Notes under the pieces: model-generated
Database searches by the model: none
Told to the model about the DNA's origin: nothing
What the model saw: only the letters and a program-made list of their open reading frames with translations
Assembly: GCA_965236175.1 (NCBI GenBank)
Contig: CBDEAT010000004.1
Coordinates: 62,001 to 126,000 of the forward strand
From: Fontibacterium universale
Lineage (GTDB): Bacteria; Pseudomonadota; Alphaproteobacteria; Pelagibacterales; Pelagibacteraceae
Reading direction: 5' to 3'
Length of the DNA: 64,000 nt
Shown here: positions 28,353 to 37,673 of the stretch, in pieces
Position numbering within the stretch: the stretch's first letter is position 1
Layout of the letters: each line of letters starts with the position of its first letter
Made by a program: the position numbers and the translations under genes

Positions 28353-29017
28353 GTCAGATTTATTAGAGTTACAAGATATTCATTTAAATTACAAAACGGA
28401 AAGAACCGCAGTTGAAGTTATTCGAGGCGTTAGTTTAAAGATAAATAGCAATGAGTCCGTGGCTATTGTCGGAAAAAGTGGTTCTGGAAAGACAAGTTTA
28501 ATTATGTTAATTGCAGGTCTCGAGTGTCCAAATTCTGGCAAAATCATATTTGAAGGTGAAGATATAAGTCAATATTCAGAAGATCGTCTTAGCAGATATT
28601 AGAAAGAGAAAAATTGGGATCGTGTTTCAGTCTTTTTATTTAATTCCAAATTACACAGCACTAGAGAATGTTTCTCTAGTATTAGAAATCAATAAGGTTC
28701 CATATGCAAAAAAGAAATCAATGGAATTATTAGAGCAGCTTGGATTAAAAGACCGTATCAATCATTTTCCAAGTCAATTATCAGGAGGGGAACAACAACG
28801 AGTTGCTATTGCAAGATCTATTGTTTTAAATCCAAAACTTATTTTGGCAGATGAGCCAAGTGGAAATTTAGATAGTGAAAATTCAAAATTAATTATGAGT
28901 TTATTATTTAAATATTGCAAACTAAATGGCTCAAGTCTTGTTCTCGTGACGCACGATCAAATGCTTGCAAAAGAGTGCGATAGAATTATTGAAATTAAAG
29001 ATGGAAAAATTATTTAA
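28351..29017 (+). CDS. ybbA: ABC transporter ATP-binding protein, YbbA/LolD type (one frameshift)
   Basis: This is the ATPase of a MacB/LolD-like exporter. Walker A GKSGSGKT is at residues 41-48; after a one-base shift near 28590 follow the Q-loop (GIVFQSF), signature LSGGEQQR, Walker B LILADEPSGNLDS and the switch LVTHD. Deleting one base joins LSRY to the ADIRKRKIGIVFQS frame and gives about 222 residues, the normal length. It overlaps the tesA start divergently and overlaps the permease gene by 17 bases. By analogy with E. coli YbbAP it may extract or move lipids or lipoproteins; the substrate is unknown. Confidence 0.9.
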
Positions 29018-31517
29018 TTTTCAAGATTTTAAATATTCAATTAGAGACCTAACAAGAAGTTATAAGAAAATTTCAACTATTATTTTTACACTATTTATAA
29101 GTTTATTTGTTTTAAGTATCATCATTAGTCTCGAATACTCCTTAAAAAAAGAACTCAACTCTAATGCTAAAATATTATTAGGAGGCGATCTTGAAATTAA
29201 TACTCGAAATGAAAAAGTAAATGATGAATATTTAAATCAGCTAAAAAAACTTGGCGACGTTTCTTCAACAGTTGAGTTTAGTACAATGCTTGCAGATTCT
29301 AAAAAGCAGAACGCAAAAACTTTTTTTATTAGATTAAAAACTGTAGATGATAAATATCCACTATACGGTAATGTAGAATCTTTTCCTAAAGACGTCCTAA
29401 ATTTATTACAAAAAACTCCTAATAGTATTGTAGTTAATAAAAAAATCTTCGAGACATTAAATTTAAAAATTAACGATACTGTTTACATAAAACAGTCACC
29501 ATTTAAAGTTGTAGGCTATGTTGAGACCGTGCCAGACCTTGGTAGAGCTTTGCTGTTTGGTGACTTTGCAATTGTTAGCACTAATTCATTTTTAAAATTA
29601 AATATAAATACTTTAGGCAGTTTTATTAATTACGAGTACAGGCTGAAAGTATATGACGAATCTTTAAATATTAAAGATCAGGTAATAAATCTTACTAAAA
29701 AATACCCCTCGTATAGCGTTCGTTTTCCTGAAAATTCATCAAATAATTTAAAAAAATTAATTGATAATTTTTCTCAGTTTCTTTCTTTAGTTTCTATTAG
29801 CGCAATGCTGATTGCAGGGATTGGTATTTCAAACACTCTTATTTCTTTTATTAATCAAAAAAATATTAGCATTGCTATTATGAAGTCGCTTGGCTTTACC
29901 TCAGGCACGATTAAAAAAATATTTTATTTTGAAATTTTTACCGCACTTTTTTCGATCTCAATTCTCGCATATTTATTAGCGGTTTTAAGCGTTCCAATTG
30001 TTAATGTATTTTTATCAAAAACCTTAGGAATAGCCGTTCATAGTGAGTTTGTTTTAAAGAATTTTCTCAAAGTATTTTTAAGTGGTTTTTTAGTTGTTAT
30101 TATATTTTGTCTGCCAACAATTTCTGCAATCCAACAAATCAAACCTAGCAGCTTATTTAGGAATGTATTTCAAGCTTGTGATTTTTATTTTAATAAAAAA
30201 AATATCTCTTTAATTATTTTATCAATACTTGGGCTTATCCTTTTATTCGCATTAGACAGTCAAAAACCTTTATATACTATAGGATATTTTTTTATATTTT
30301 TTCTTATTTGCTTTACGCTTTATGTATTATCCCGAATTATTATTTTTTATTTAAGAAAAATTAAATTCATAGATTTTTTACCTCTTCGTCTTGCAGTCAA
30401 AAATATAACAAATTCTAAAACAATTTTTCCAATTACAGTTCTATCTTTAGGATTAGGCGTTACTTTATTATTATCATTAACTTTAGTCGGTTATAATTTT
30501 AAAAAAGAAGTGGAAAAATCAATACCAGAAATAGCTCCTGATTATTTTTTTGTTAGCATTCAAGACACCGAAAAGGATAAATTTGTTAAGTATCTTAAAA
30601 ATAACGACCCCAATACTTTAATCGATATGATGCCAATTGTTTCAGCATCAGTGACGAAGATAAATAAAAAAGATCCTTTAACTTACATTAAATCGACTAA
30701 CGATTCATATTGGGTTTTAGAAAGAGATAGAAGAATATCTTGGTCAGATATACCTCCAAAAGACAATCCAATTACTGAGGGTAAGTGGTTTGATAATAAT
30801 TCTAAGGACATGCAAATTTCTTTAGATGCTAAAGTTGCAAAAGATTTAGACATTAAACTCAATGATAATTTGAGTTTAAAAATTTATGGCAGGGATATTG
30901 AGGGTAAAGTTGTAAACTTTAGAAAAGTTGATTATCGGGATTTATCTATAAATTTTGTAATTCTCATTAATCCAAAATTTGCAGTCAATATTCCACACGA
31001 ATATATTGCAACTGCAAAATTTAGTAATGCCATTAATTTTAAAGAGGGAACATTTTTACAAAATTTTAAAAATATTTCAGCTATTAAAGTTTCAAGTTAT
31101 CTTGGAAAGATTACAGAGATTGTTAATAAAATATTTATAGCAGTGACAGTAATATCCTCCGTTGCGGTTATTATTGGATTAATGGTTATTTCGTCTGCAG
31201 TTATTGTTCAGGCAAGACTTGGTATTTATCAGAATTTAATCTTTAAAATTTTAGGCATTAATACCAATAATTTAATTACAGCAAGTATTATTGAATTTTT
31301 AATTACATTTTTTTCAATTGTTTTTATTGCCTTATTGTTTTCAATTGGTGTTTCTTATTTTGTGATTGAATCAATTTTTAGATTAAGTTGGAGCTTAGAA
31401 ATTATTAACTCTGCGCTAATTTTATTACTAATTGGGATTCTTACAATTGCATTGATTTTGTTTAACAACTATAGATTTTTAAGTCCAAAAGCTTATCCTT
31501 TGGTAAGAAATGAATAA
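29001..31517 (+). CDS. ybbP: ABC transporter permease, YbbP/FtsX type
   Basis: The permease has about 838 residues and two FtsX-like repeats. Each has a membrane helix, a large periplasmic domain and three-helix bundles (residues about 260-390 and 700-830), with SLGFTSGTIKKIFYFEIF and KILGINTNNLITASIIEF as the matching cytoplasmic segments. I start it at the ATG at 29001 (MEKLFNFQDFKYSIRDL), which overlaps the ATPase end by 17 bases; upstream in-frame codons lie within the ATPase gene. It pairs with YbbA in a tesA-ybbA-ybbP cluster. Length and repeats match YbbP; the substrate is unknown. Confidence 0.88.
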   Translation: MEKLFNFQDFKYSIRDLTRSYKKISTIIFTLFISLFVLSIIISLEYSLKKELNSNAKILLGGDLEINTRNEKVNDEYLNQLKKLGDVSSTVEFSTMLADSKKQNAKTFFIRLKTVDDKYPLYGNVESFPKDVLNLLQKTPNSIVVNKKIFETLNLKINDTVYIKQSPFKVVGYVETVPDLGRALLFGDFAIVSTNSFLKLNINTLGSFINYEYRLKVYDESLNIKDQVINLTKKYPSYSVRFPENSSNNLKKLIDNFSQFLSLVSISAMLIAGIGISNTLISFINQKNISIAIMKSLGFTSGTIKKIFYFEIFTALFSISILAYLLAVLSVPIVNVFLSKTLGIAVHSEFVLKNFLKVFLSGFLVVIIFCLPTISAIQQIKPSSLFRNVFQACDFYFNKKNISLIILSILGLILLFALDSQKPLYTIGYFFIFFLICFTLYVLSRIIIFYLRKIKFIDFLPLRLAVKNITNSKTIFPITVLSLGLGVTLLLSLTLVGYNFKKEVEKSIPEIAPDYFFVSIQDTEKDKFVKYLKNNDPNTLIDMMPIVSASVTKINKKDPLTYIKSTNDSYWVLERDRRISWSDIPPKDNPITEGKWFDNNSKDMQISLDAKVAKDLDIKLNDNLSLKIYGRDIEGKVVNFRKVDYRDLSINFVILINPKFAVNIPHEYIATAKFSNAINFKEGTFLQNFKNISAIKVSSYLGKITEIVNKIFIAVTVISSVAVIIGLMVISSAVIVQARLGIYQNLIFKILGINTNNLITASIIEFLITFFSIVFIALLFSIGVSYFVIESIFRLSWSLEIINSALILLLIGILTIALILFNNYRFLSPKAYPLVRNE

Positions 31518-31536
31518 AAGTAAGATTTAATTATTA

Positions 31537-32499
31537 ATGAAAAATATTGCAATAATTGGCGCTGGATTTTCAGCTGCAACACTTTCTTATTTTTTAAAAA
31601 AAGATTTAGATATTTTTGAAAAATCCAGAGGAGTTGGAGGACGCTGTTCTACTAGAAGAGTTGATAATGTTGGACTATTCGATCATGGTCTTCAATATAT
31701 TAAAGGCCAAGATGAAGAGTTTAAAAAATTCTTAAAGGATTACTCTGTGTGGAAAGGTAATTTTAAAATATTTCAAAATAATCAGCTAATAGATGATTTA
31801 TATAAAGAGAGAATAATTCATGAAAATGGAAACAATTCATTAGTTAAGAATTTATTTAAGAATAAAAATGTAATTCTTAACAAAGAGTTAAAAAATCTTG
31901 AAAAAAAAGGTGATTATTTTCAATTAACTTTTAAAGACGATACTCAAGAAAATTACAAAACAGTTATTATTACAGCTCCATTTCAACAGGCTTATAATTT
32001 AACCAAACAATTTACCGAAAGTTTTTTTTCAAAATTTAACTACTCTATGCAGCCTAATTTAACATTAATGGTTGCTCTTAATAAAAGTTTAAACCTTAAT
32101 TTAAGTGCCATTAGTTTTGAGGATGATGATGTTTTAGGATTTGCTGCTAACGAAAATACAAAGAAGAAAGATTTAATTAATAAAGATTTGGAACTTTGGA
32201 CGATTCAGTCCTCACTAAAATATGCAATCAAAAATATTTATGAATATAGAAATAATAAACCAAATTTAATTGATGAAATGTTAAAGAGTTTTTCTACTAA
32301 ATTAAAAGTAGATATTAAAAAAGATAATATTCAATATTCAGATATTCACGGTTGGCTTTATGCTTATAATCAAAAAACAGCAGCGCCTAATTGTTATTGG
32401 GATAAAGATTTAAGACTTGGAATTTGTGGAGATTGGTTTTCAGGAGCACAAGCAGAGAATGCTTTTGATAATGCTAAACAACTTGCAAAATTAATTTAA
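31537..32499 (+). CDS. Renalase-like FAD-dependent oxidoreductase
   Basis: The 320-residue protein opens with a Rossmann FAD site, IAIIGAGFSAATLSYFL (GxGxxxA, residues 8-13), then FEKSRGVGGRCSTRR and DHGLQYI, typical of renalase-like amine oxidases. It closes with LGICGDWFSGAQAENAFDNA, the second FAD contact. Bacterial relatives oxidise dihydro-NAD(P) isomers; the real substrate here is unknown. The last 153 bases lie inside the tandem repeat and recur at 37036-37189 as a remnant. It is convergent with phaR with one base between stops. Confidence 0.85.
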   Translation: MKNIAIIGAGFSAATLSYFLKKDLDIFEKSRGVGGRCSTRRVDNVGLFDHGLQYIKGQDEEFKKFLKDYSVWKGNFKIFQNNQLIDDLYKERIIHENGNNSLVKNLFKNKNVILNKELKNLEKKGDYFQLTFKDDTQENYKTVIITAPFQQAYNLTKQFTESFFSKFNYSMQPNLTLMVALNKSLNLNLSAISFEDDDVLGFAANENTKKKDLINKDLELWTIQSSLKYAIKNIYEYRNNKPNLIDEMLKSFSTKLKVDIKKDNIQYSDIHGWLYAYNQKTAAPNCYWDKDLRLGICGDWFSGAQAENAFDNAKQLAKLI

Positions 32500-32500
32500 A

Positions 32501-32983
32501 TTACTTTTGGTTTTTAATTCCTTCAACTTCTTTTTTTAATTTATCAATCTGCGTCATCAAATCATCAATATTTTTTTCATCTTTAGGAGTAGCTGGAGTT
32601 GCGCTTTTAGTTTCTGCTTTTTGTCCATAATTAAAAAAATTAAAATCCATAAAGTTTGGAAATCCTTTTGTAAAAATATTATTTGAGTTTGCTGCATTCA
32701 TTGAATTTGTTAAAAAATCAAACATCATGTTACTTTTTTTATTCTCATTAAATAAAATAATTTGTTTAAGAATATGAGAGGGAATTAAATTAATACCTGC
32801 ATTCTCTTTTTCTAAAATTATCTGTGTTAAAATAGAAGAAGTAATATCGCTTTGAGTGTCTACATCTACTACTTTAAAATCTAATTCTTTTTTAATTAAA
32901 GTTACAATATCATCTAAGGTAATGTAAGCGCTTGTCTCGGTGTTATAGAGTCTGCGGTTTGAATATTTTTTAATTTCAATCAT
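32501..32983 (-). CDS. phaR: PHA synthesis repressor PhaR, copy A
   Basis: PhaR binds DNA and PHA granules: it represses phasin (and pha) genes until polymer titrates it away. The 160-residue protein has the PHB/PHA accumulation regulator DNA-binding domain at the N-terminus (IEIKKYSNRRLYNTETSAYITLDDI) and the accumulation domain after (VDVDTQSDITSSILTQIILEKE), then a charged tail. Its start overlaps the phaC stop (ATGA), so it is translated with phaC. TTGCA/TGCAA palindromes upstream of the phasin gene are likely targets. Copy B is identical in protein sequence. Confidence 0.93.
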   Translation of the reverse strand: MIEIKKYSNRRLYNTETSAYITLDDIVTLIKKELDFKVVDVDTQSDITSSILTQIILEKENAGINLIPSHILKQIILFNENKKSNMMFDFLTNSMNAANSNNIFTKGFPNFMDFNFFNYGQKAETKSATPATPKDEKNIDDLMTQIDKLKKEVEGIKNQK

Positions 32984-34846
32984 GATTGTTTTACGTATTG
33001 ACCTGGTGCTTCATATAGTACTTCGAAGTTCTTTGCATTAAGTTCAGATGGTTTTTTAAATTCCCCAGAATTCACTGCAAGCCATGAAATCCAAATTGGC
33101 CACCACGAACCATCCACTTTTTTAGCACTGTTAAACCATTCATCCTGAGTTTTCCCTTTTTCAAATTTTTTTGTGTAAAAATGAAGTTTACCAGGTTTGC
33201 TTTCTGTCCCTTGAATGATGCCTGCAATATGTCCTGAATTTGCTAATACAAAATTAACATGCGAACTGTAAGCATTAAGACCCTGATAAACTGATCGCCA
33301 AGGAGCAATATGATCCTCTGTTGTTGCAACAGAAAATATTGGAGTGTCAATTTTTGATAAATCAATTTCTACATCGCCAATTTTGTATTTATTTTTAACG
33401 ACTAAATTATTTAAATACATGCAACGCAAGTATTCTGAGTGCATTTTTTCAGGAAGTCGCGTTGAGTCGGAGTTCCAGTGAAGCATATCAAATGCAGTAG
33501 GTTCATTGCCAAGTAAGTAATTATTCACAACATAATTCCAGTATAAATCACCAGGTCTTAAAAAATTAAATGCAGCAGCCATATCTTTACCATCAAAGTA
33601 TCCAGTTTTTTTCATCTGCTGCTCAATACTTGTAATTTGCTCTTCTGTAATAAAAATTCCAATTTCACCCGGATCTTCAAAGTCAATTAAACTTGCAAAA
33701 TAAGTTGCGCTGGAAATTTTATATTTATTTGGAACAACTTTTAAATAGGCAAGTGCTAAAGAAGCTAAAGTTCCACCCACACAATACGATGCTATGTTTG
33801 CGGCATTAGAACCTGTTTTTTCACAAACAACCCTTAATGCTTCTAGCACTCCATCTTCAATATATTCTTTAAAAGAAATATTTCTTGAACTAGCATCAGG
33901 ATTTTTCCAAGAAATTAAAAAAGTATTAAACTTTTTATCAACTAAATATTTCATCATAGATTTTTTTTCATTCAAATCCATAATGTAGTATTTATTAATA
34001 AAAGGTGGGATCACCAACATAGGCTTTGCATACTGTTGATCCGTTGTGCAATCATATTGAATAAGTTCAAAGAGATTGTTTTTGAAAATAACTTTACCTT
34101 TTGTTGTTGCTAAATTTTTTCCTATTTCAAATTCACCAGCTTTAGATTGTTGAATAAAAAGTTTATTTGGATGTTTCTCAAAATCTTTTTTATAATTTTC
34201 ATAACCTTTTGCTAAGTTATTTCCTTTTTCATCTACTGTTTTTTTTAAAACTTCAGGATTAGTAAAAGCAAAGTTAGATGGAGAAAGTGCACTATTTAAT
34301 TGTTTTAAATAAAATTGCATAATGCGTTTATCTTTAGGATTTTTAAACTCAACGTTTTCAATTAAGTTGTTCATAAAATTTGCACTGATCAAATAAAATT
34401 GTTTTATGAAATCAAAAAATAAATTTGTCTTCCATTCTTCATTAGAAAATCTTTTATCAGACTTTTCTTCAAAGATAACAGGGTTTGCCATCCCCCCAGA
34501 AGCGCGTGTTACAAAGTAAAAATTTAAATTAGCAATTTGTGAAACCCATTTATTTAGATTATCAAAATATATATTTGGATGTTGTTGTATTTCAGTTTGA
34601 AAATTCTTAAATGACTCCATCATTTTAGTAACGGTTGGAGCAATTAAATTTGATAAATCGTTCATAGTAAAATTATTACTATTTTGATTATTAATTGGAA
34701 AAGTTGGAAAATTATTTTGGCCTGCACCTAAATTTTTAAATGACTCTACATATTGATTGTAAATTTTAAGATTATTTTCAAAGACAGTACTTAAATCTTC
34801 AAAGTTAATTTTATCTGGATCCTTTTTCTTTGTCTTTTTTTGTCAT
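32980..34846 (-). CDS. phaC: Class I polyhydroxyalkanoate synthase PhaC, copy A
   Basis: PhaC polymerises 3-hydroxyacyl-CoA. The unbroken frame from ATG 34665 gives 561 residues with the lipase-like box SYCVGGT (Cys295), the Asp in ATTEDHIAPW and the His in NSGHIAG. Coding clearly extends upstream: the same frame reads DPDKINFEDLSTVFENNLK and on to 34665. An ATG at 34846 (MTKK) joins it if one A is removed from an A7 run near 34834-34840. In copy B the 34665 Met codon is Ile, which also argues that it is not the start. I therefore extend the gene to 34846. Full length would be about 621 residues. Confidence 0.9.
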
Positions 34847-34906
34847 TTTAGATTTTTTAATAATAGCCTAATAATTAACCTAAGAATAATAACCTGTATG
34901 TGCTTC

Positions 34907-34933
34907 TGCAATATTAATATATTGCATATGCAA
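34907..34933. promoter_or_regulatory. Overlapping palindromes, probable PhaR operator (copy A)
   Basis: Two inverted repeats overlap here: TGCAATAT-TAAT-ATATTGCA (34907-34926) and TTGCATATGCAA (34922-34933). They lie between divergent phaC and the phasin gene. PhaR of Rhodobacter and Paracoccus binds TGC-rich inverted repeats, so this fits established specificity. Binding itself is inferred. Confidence 0.6.
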
Positions 34934-34985
34934 AAGAAAAAAGTCAATAAAAACAGTAATTTAGCTTATTTTATGATTTTTAGAC

Positions 34986-35014
34986 TTGAAATATATTGCA
35001 CTGCAACATAAATA
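34986..35014 (+). promoter_or_regulatory. Phasin promoter with PhaR-like operator in the spacer (copy A)
   Basis: A -35 like TTGAAA (34986-34991) and a -10 like TAAATA (35009-35014) are 17 bp apart. The spacer holds the palindrome TTGCACTGCAA (34996-35006). A repressor there would block RNA polymerase directly, as expected for PhaR control of a phasin gene. Confidence 0.6.
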
Positions 35015-35044
35015 TACCCTATTAAATAAAACAAGGAGTAAACA

Positions 35045-35500
35045 ATGATGACAAACATAAATAACCCTTTTGAATTCTTTGATTTTCAAAAGATGTTAGC
35101 AGCTCTTAAAGTACCAACAGTAGATGGTAATTCTGAGAATTTAATCAATGCTCAGAAAAAAACTTTAGAAACATTCGCTAATGCATCTAAAGTATTATTT
35201 GAAGGCTACAATGCGCTTGCTAAAAAGCAAATAGAAGTACTTAACAAAGCTATTTCTAGCGCTAAAGATGCTACTTCTGAATTAGCTAAGGGAAACCCTC
35301 AGCAATCAGCTGGTAAATCTATCGAATTGATTCAAGAATCAATCGTTGAAGCTCAAAATATTGCTACTGATTTCTCTAAAATTGCAGAAAAAACTGCAAA
35401 AGAATCTTTTGAAATTCTTAACAAAAGACTTTTAGAAGGTTTAACAGAAATCAAAAAAGTTATCGAAGACGAAGGTAAAAAAGCTTCAGTTAAAAACTAA
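35045..35500 (+). CDS. phaP: Phasin, copy A
   Basis: Phasins are small amphipathic helical proteins that coat PHA granules. The 151-residue protein is nearly all helix and has the phasin pattern: FEFFDFQKMLAALKVP, then ETFANASKVLFEGYNALAKKQIEVLNKAI and SIVEAQNIATDFSKIAEKTAKESFEILNKRL. A good RBS (AAGGAG) precedes ATG 35045; ATG 35048 is equally possible. It is divergent from phaC, with PhaR-like operators between, and upstream of phaB. Copy B is identical at the nucleotide level within the gene as far as I can compare. Confidence 0.93.
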   Translation: MMTNINNPFEFFDFQKMLAALKVPTVDGNSENLINAQKKTLETFANASKVLFEGYNALAKKQIEVLNKAISSAKDATSELAKGNPQQSAGKSIELIQESIVEAQNIATDFSKIAEKTAKESFEILNKRLLEGLTEIKKVIEDEGKKASVKN

Positions 35501-35525
35501 TATTAGTTTTTAATGAAAATTTAGA

Positions 35526-35564
35526 GAGTTTGGTTTCAAATATCCCCTTATTTAGGCCAAACTC
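35526..35564 (+). terminator. Weak hairpin after the phasin gene (copy A)
   Basis: GAGTTTGG (35526-35533) and CCAAACTC (35557-35564) form an 8-bp stem with a 23-base loop, 25 bp after the phasin stop. No clear T run follows, so termination would be partial. The same structure recurs in copy B. Confidence 0.4.
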
Positions 35565-35649
35565 CTCTAGAATTCTCAAGAATCTCCCTAGTATTTTAAA
35601 AATTCCTTTAGTATAATTTTCCTCATATTTAATTGATTGGGGTCAAATA

Positions 35650-36372
35650 ATGTCCAAAGTTGCTTTAGTTACAGGTGGCACAAGAGGAATTGGTGCTGCA
35701 ATTGCAAAAAAATTAAAAGACGAGGGTTATAAAGTTGTCTCTACTTACGTTGGTAAAGATGAAACTGCCCAAGCCTATTCTAAACAAAGTGGAATTGAAG
35801 TTATAAAGTCAGACGTTTCCTATTTTGAAAGTTGTAAAGCTGCAGTCGGAGAAGTTGAAAAAAAATATGGCGACATAGAAATAGTCGTTAACAATGCCGG
35901 AATTACTAAAGATCGTTTTTTACATAAAATGAATCCTGAAGAATGGAATTCTGTTATTAATACAAATTTAAATTCTCTTTTTAATATCTGCCGAAACGTG
36001 ATTGAAAAAATGAGAGCTAAAGGATTTGGTAGAATTGTTTCAATCAGCTCTATCAATGGTTTAAAGGGTCAAGTGGGTCAGACAAATTACTCGGCGGCTA
36101 AGGCAGGTATTATTGGATTTTCAAAGGCACTCGCATTAGAGAATGCAAATAAAGGAATAACCGTAAACGTAATTGCTCCAGGATACGTTGGAACAGATAT
36201 GGTTAAAAAAATTGATCCAACAATTTTAAAGGGAATTGTGGGTCAAATTCCTGTTGGAAGACTTGCAGAGCCTGAAGAAATTGCCGCCTTGGCAAGTTAT
36301 TTAGTAAGTGATAAAGCAGGCTTCATTACCGGCGCTACCTTTTCAATAAATGGTGGCCAGTACATGCAGTAA
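35650..36372 (+). CDS. phaB: Acetoacetyl-CoA reductase PhaB, copy A
   Basis: PhaB reduces acetoacetyl-CoA to (R)-3-hydroxybutyryl-CoA with NADPH. The 240-residue short-chain dehydrogenase has the nucleotide motif TGGTRGIG (8-15), NNAG, the catalytic Ser in SISSINGLKGQVGQ and the YSAAK tyrosine-lysine pair, closing with GATFSINGGQYMQ, which is typical of PhaB. It lies 36 bp before phaA and about 150 bp after the phasin gene. The two copies differ by two synonymous changes. FabG is the alternative, but the context decides. Confidence 0.93.
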   Translation: MSKVALVTGGTRGIGAAIAKKLKDEGYKVVSTYVGKDETAQAYSKQSGIEVIKSDVSYFESCKAAVGEVEKKYGDIEIVVNNAGITKDRFLHKMNPEEWNSVINTNLNSLFNICRNVIEKMRAKGFGRIVSISSINGLKGQVGQTNYSAAKAGIIGFSKALALENANKGITVNVIAPGYVGTDMVKKIDPTILKGIVGQIPVGRLAEPEEIAALASYLVSDKAGFITGATFSINGGQYMQ

Positions 36373-36408
36373 CCAAAAATTTATAACCAAAAGGAGAAAT
36401 AAATTAAA

Positions 36409-37158
36409 ATGACTGATAATGATGTAGTAATAACAAGTGCAGTTCGAACGGCGGTAGGATCTTTTGGTGGTTCACTATCCTCTATGACAGCTCCGCAATT
36501 AGGAGCGGAAGTAATTAAAAAAGTTTTAGAAAAATCAGAAATTAAACCTGAACAAGTTGACACTGTTTATATGGGTCAGATTTTAGCAGCAGGTGTTGGT
36601 CAAAATCCTGCACGACAAGCTGCAATTCACGCAGGCATACCAGTTGAAAAAACTGCAACGACAATTAATCAACTTTGTGGTTCAGGACTTGCTTCAGTTG
36701 CCTTTGGTTATAATTCAATAAAATGTGGCGATGCAAATATCGTTATTGCAGGTGGACAAGAAAGTATGAGCAATGCTCCCCATTTTATTAACATTAGAAA
36801 TGGAGTGAAACTAGGCGATGGTAAATTACAAGACTCCATGATTGTTGATGGACTTTGGGACGTTTACAATCAATATCACATGGGTGTAACCGCAGAAAAC
36901 GTTGCACAAAAATTTCAAATTACAAGAAAAGATCAAGATGCTTTTGCAGCAGCTTCTCAAAGAAAAGCAATTGATGCTATTAAAGGAAAAAAATTCAAAG
37001 ATGAGATTATTCCAATTACTGTTAAAGTTAAAAAACACGGTTGGCTTTATGCTTATAATCAAAAAACAGCAGCGCCTAATTGTTATTGGGATAAAGATTT
37101 AAGACTTGGAATTTGTGGAGATTGGTTTTCAGGAGCACAATGCAGAGAATGCTTTTGA
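36409..37158 (+). pseudogene. phaA: Truncated phaA (copy A) fused to a flavoprotein remnant
   Basis: The first 209 codons match acetyl-CoA acetyltransferase exactly, including the acyl-accepting Cys90 in INQLCGSG. At the duplication joint (37035/37036) the frame enters the repeated 3' end of the renalase-like gene, in its own frame (HGWLYAYNQKTAAP...), until an extra T near 37142 breaks it and a stop follows at 37158. The C-terminal catalytic His and Cys (GHP and CIGGG motifs) are lost, so this copy cannot be an active thiolase. The intact gene is at 41099-42295. Confidence 0.85.
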
Positions 37159-37189
37159 TAATGCTAAACAACTTGCAAAATTAATTTAA
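37036..37189 (+). pseudogene. 3' remnant of the renalase-like flavoprotein gene
   Basis: This repeats the last part of the gene at 31537-32499. It starts at the duplication joint and has one extra T near 37142 relative to copy A. It has no start of its own and is read only as a tail of the truncated phaA. Confidence 0.85.
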
Positions 37190-37190
37190 A

Positions 37191-37673
37191 TTACTTTTGG
37201 TTTTTAATTCCTTCAACTTCTTTTTTTAATTTATCAATCTGCGTCATCAAATCATCAATATTTTTTTCATCTTTAGGAGTAGCTGGAGTTGCGCTTTTAG
37301 TTTCTGCTTTTTGTCCATAATTAAAAAAATTAAAATCCATAAAGTTTGGAAATCCTTTTGTAAAAATATTATTTGAGTTTGCTGCATTCATTGAATTTGT
37401 TAAAAAATCAAACATCATGTTACTTTTTTTATTCTCATTAAATAAAATAATTTGTTTAAGAATATGAGAGGGAATTAAATTAATACCTGCATTCTCTTTT
37501 TCTAAAATTATCTGTGTTAAAATAGAAGAAGTAATATCGCTTTGAGTGTCTACATCTACTACTTTAAAATCTAATTCTTTTTTAATTAAAGTTACAATAT
37601 CATCTAAGGTAATGTAAGCGCTTGTCTCGGTGTTATAGAGTCTGCGGTTTGAATATTTTTTAATTTCAATCAT
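37191..37673 (-). CDS. phaR: PHA synthesis repressor PhaR, copy B
   Basis: This copy encodes the same 160 residues as the gene at 32501-32983, with the IEIKKYSNRRLYNTE DNA-binding segment, and I see no nucleotide difference. It again overlaps the phaC stop by four bases (ATGA). If both copies are real the cell carries two identical repressor genes, which would double PhaR dosage together with its targets. See copy A for domain details. Confidence 0.92.
   Translation of the reverse strand: MIEIKKYSNRRLYNTETSAYITLDDIVTLIKKELDFKVVDVDTQSDITSSILTQIILEKENAGINLIPSHILKQIILFNENKKSNMMFDFLTNSMNAANSNNIFTKGFPNFMDFNFFNYGQKAETKSATPATPKDEKNIDDLMTQIDKLKKEVEGIKNQK

Larger units (their letters stand above)
32347..37035. 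repeat. Tandem duplication, copy A (4689 bp)
   Basis: Copy A begins inside the renalase-like gene and ends inside phaA. It holds phaR, phaC, the divergent control region, the phasin gene, phaB and the first 209 codons of phaA. It is followed without spacer by copy B in the same orientation. The copies differ by about 15 substitutions and one 1-bp indel. The joint has only 2 bp (CA) of microhomology. Confidence 0.95.

Noticed and set aside
34922..34933. Palindromes as a mobile-element end or attachment site
   Set aside because: No flanking duplication or transposase; position and half-sites fit a PhaR operator better.
36409..37158. A genuine bifunctional thiolase-flavoprotein fusion gene
   Set aside because: The joint coincides exactly with the boundary of the tandem repeat, and both halves are truncated; it is a duplication by-product.
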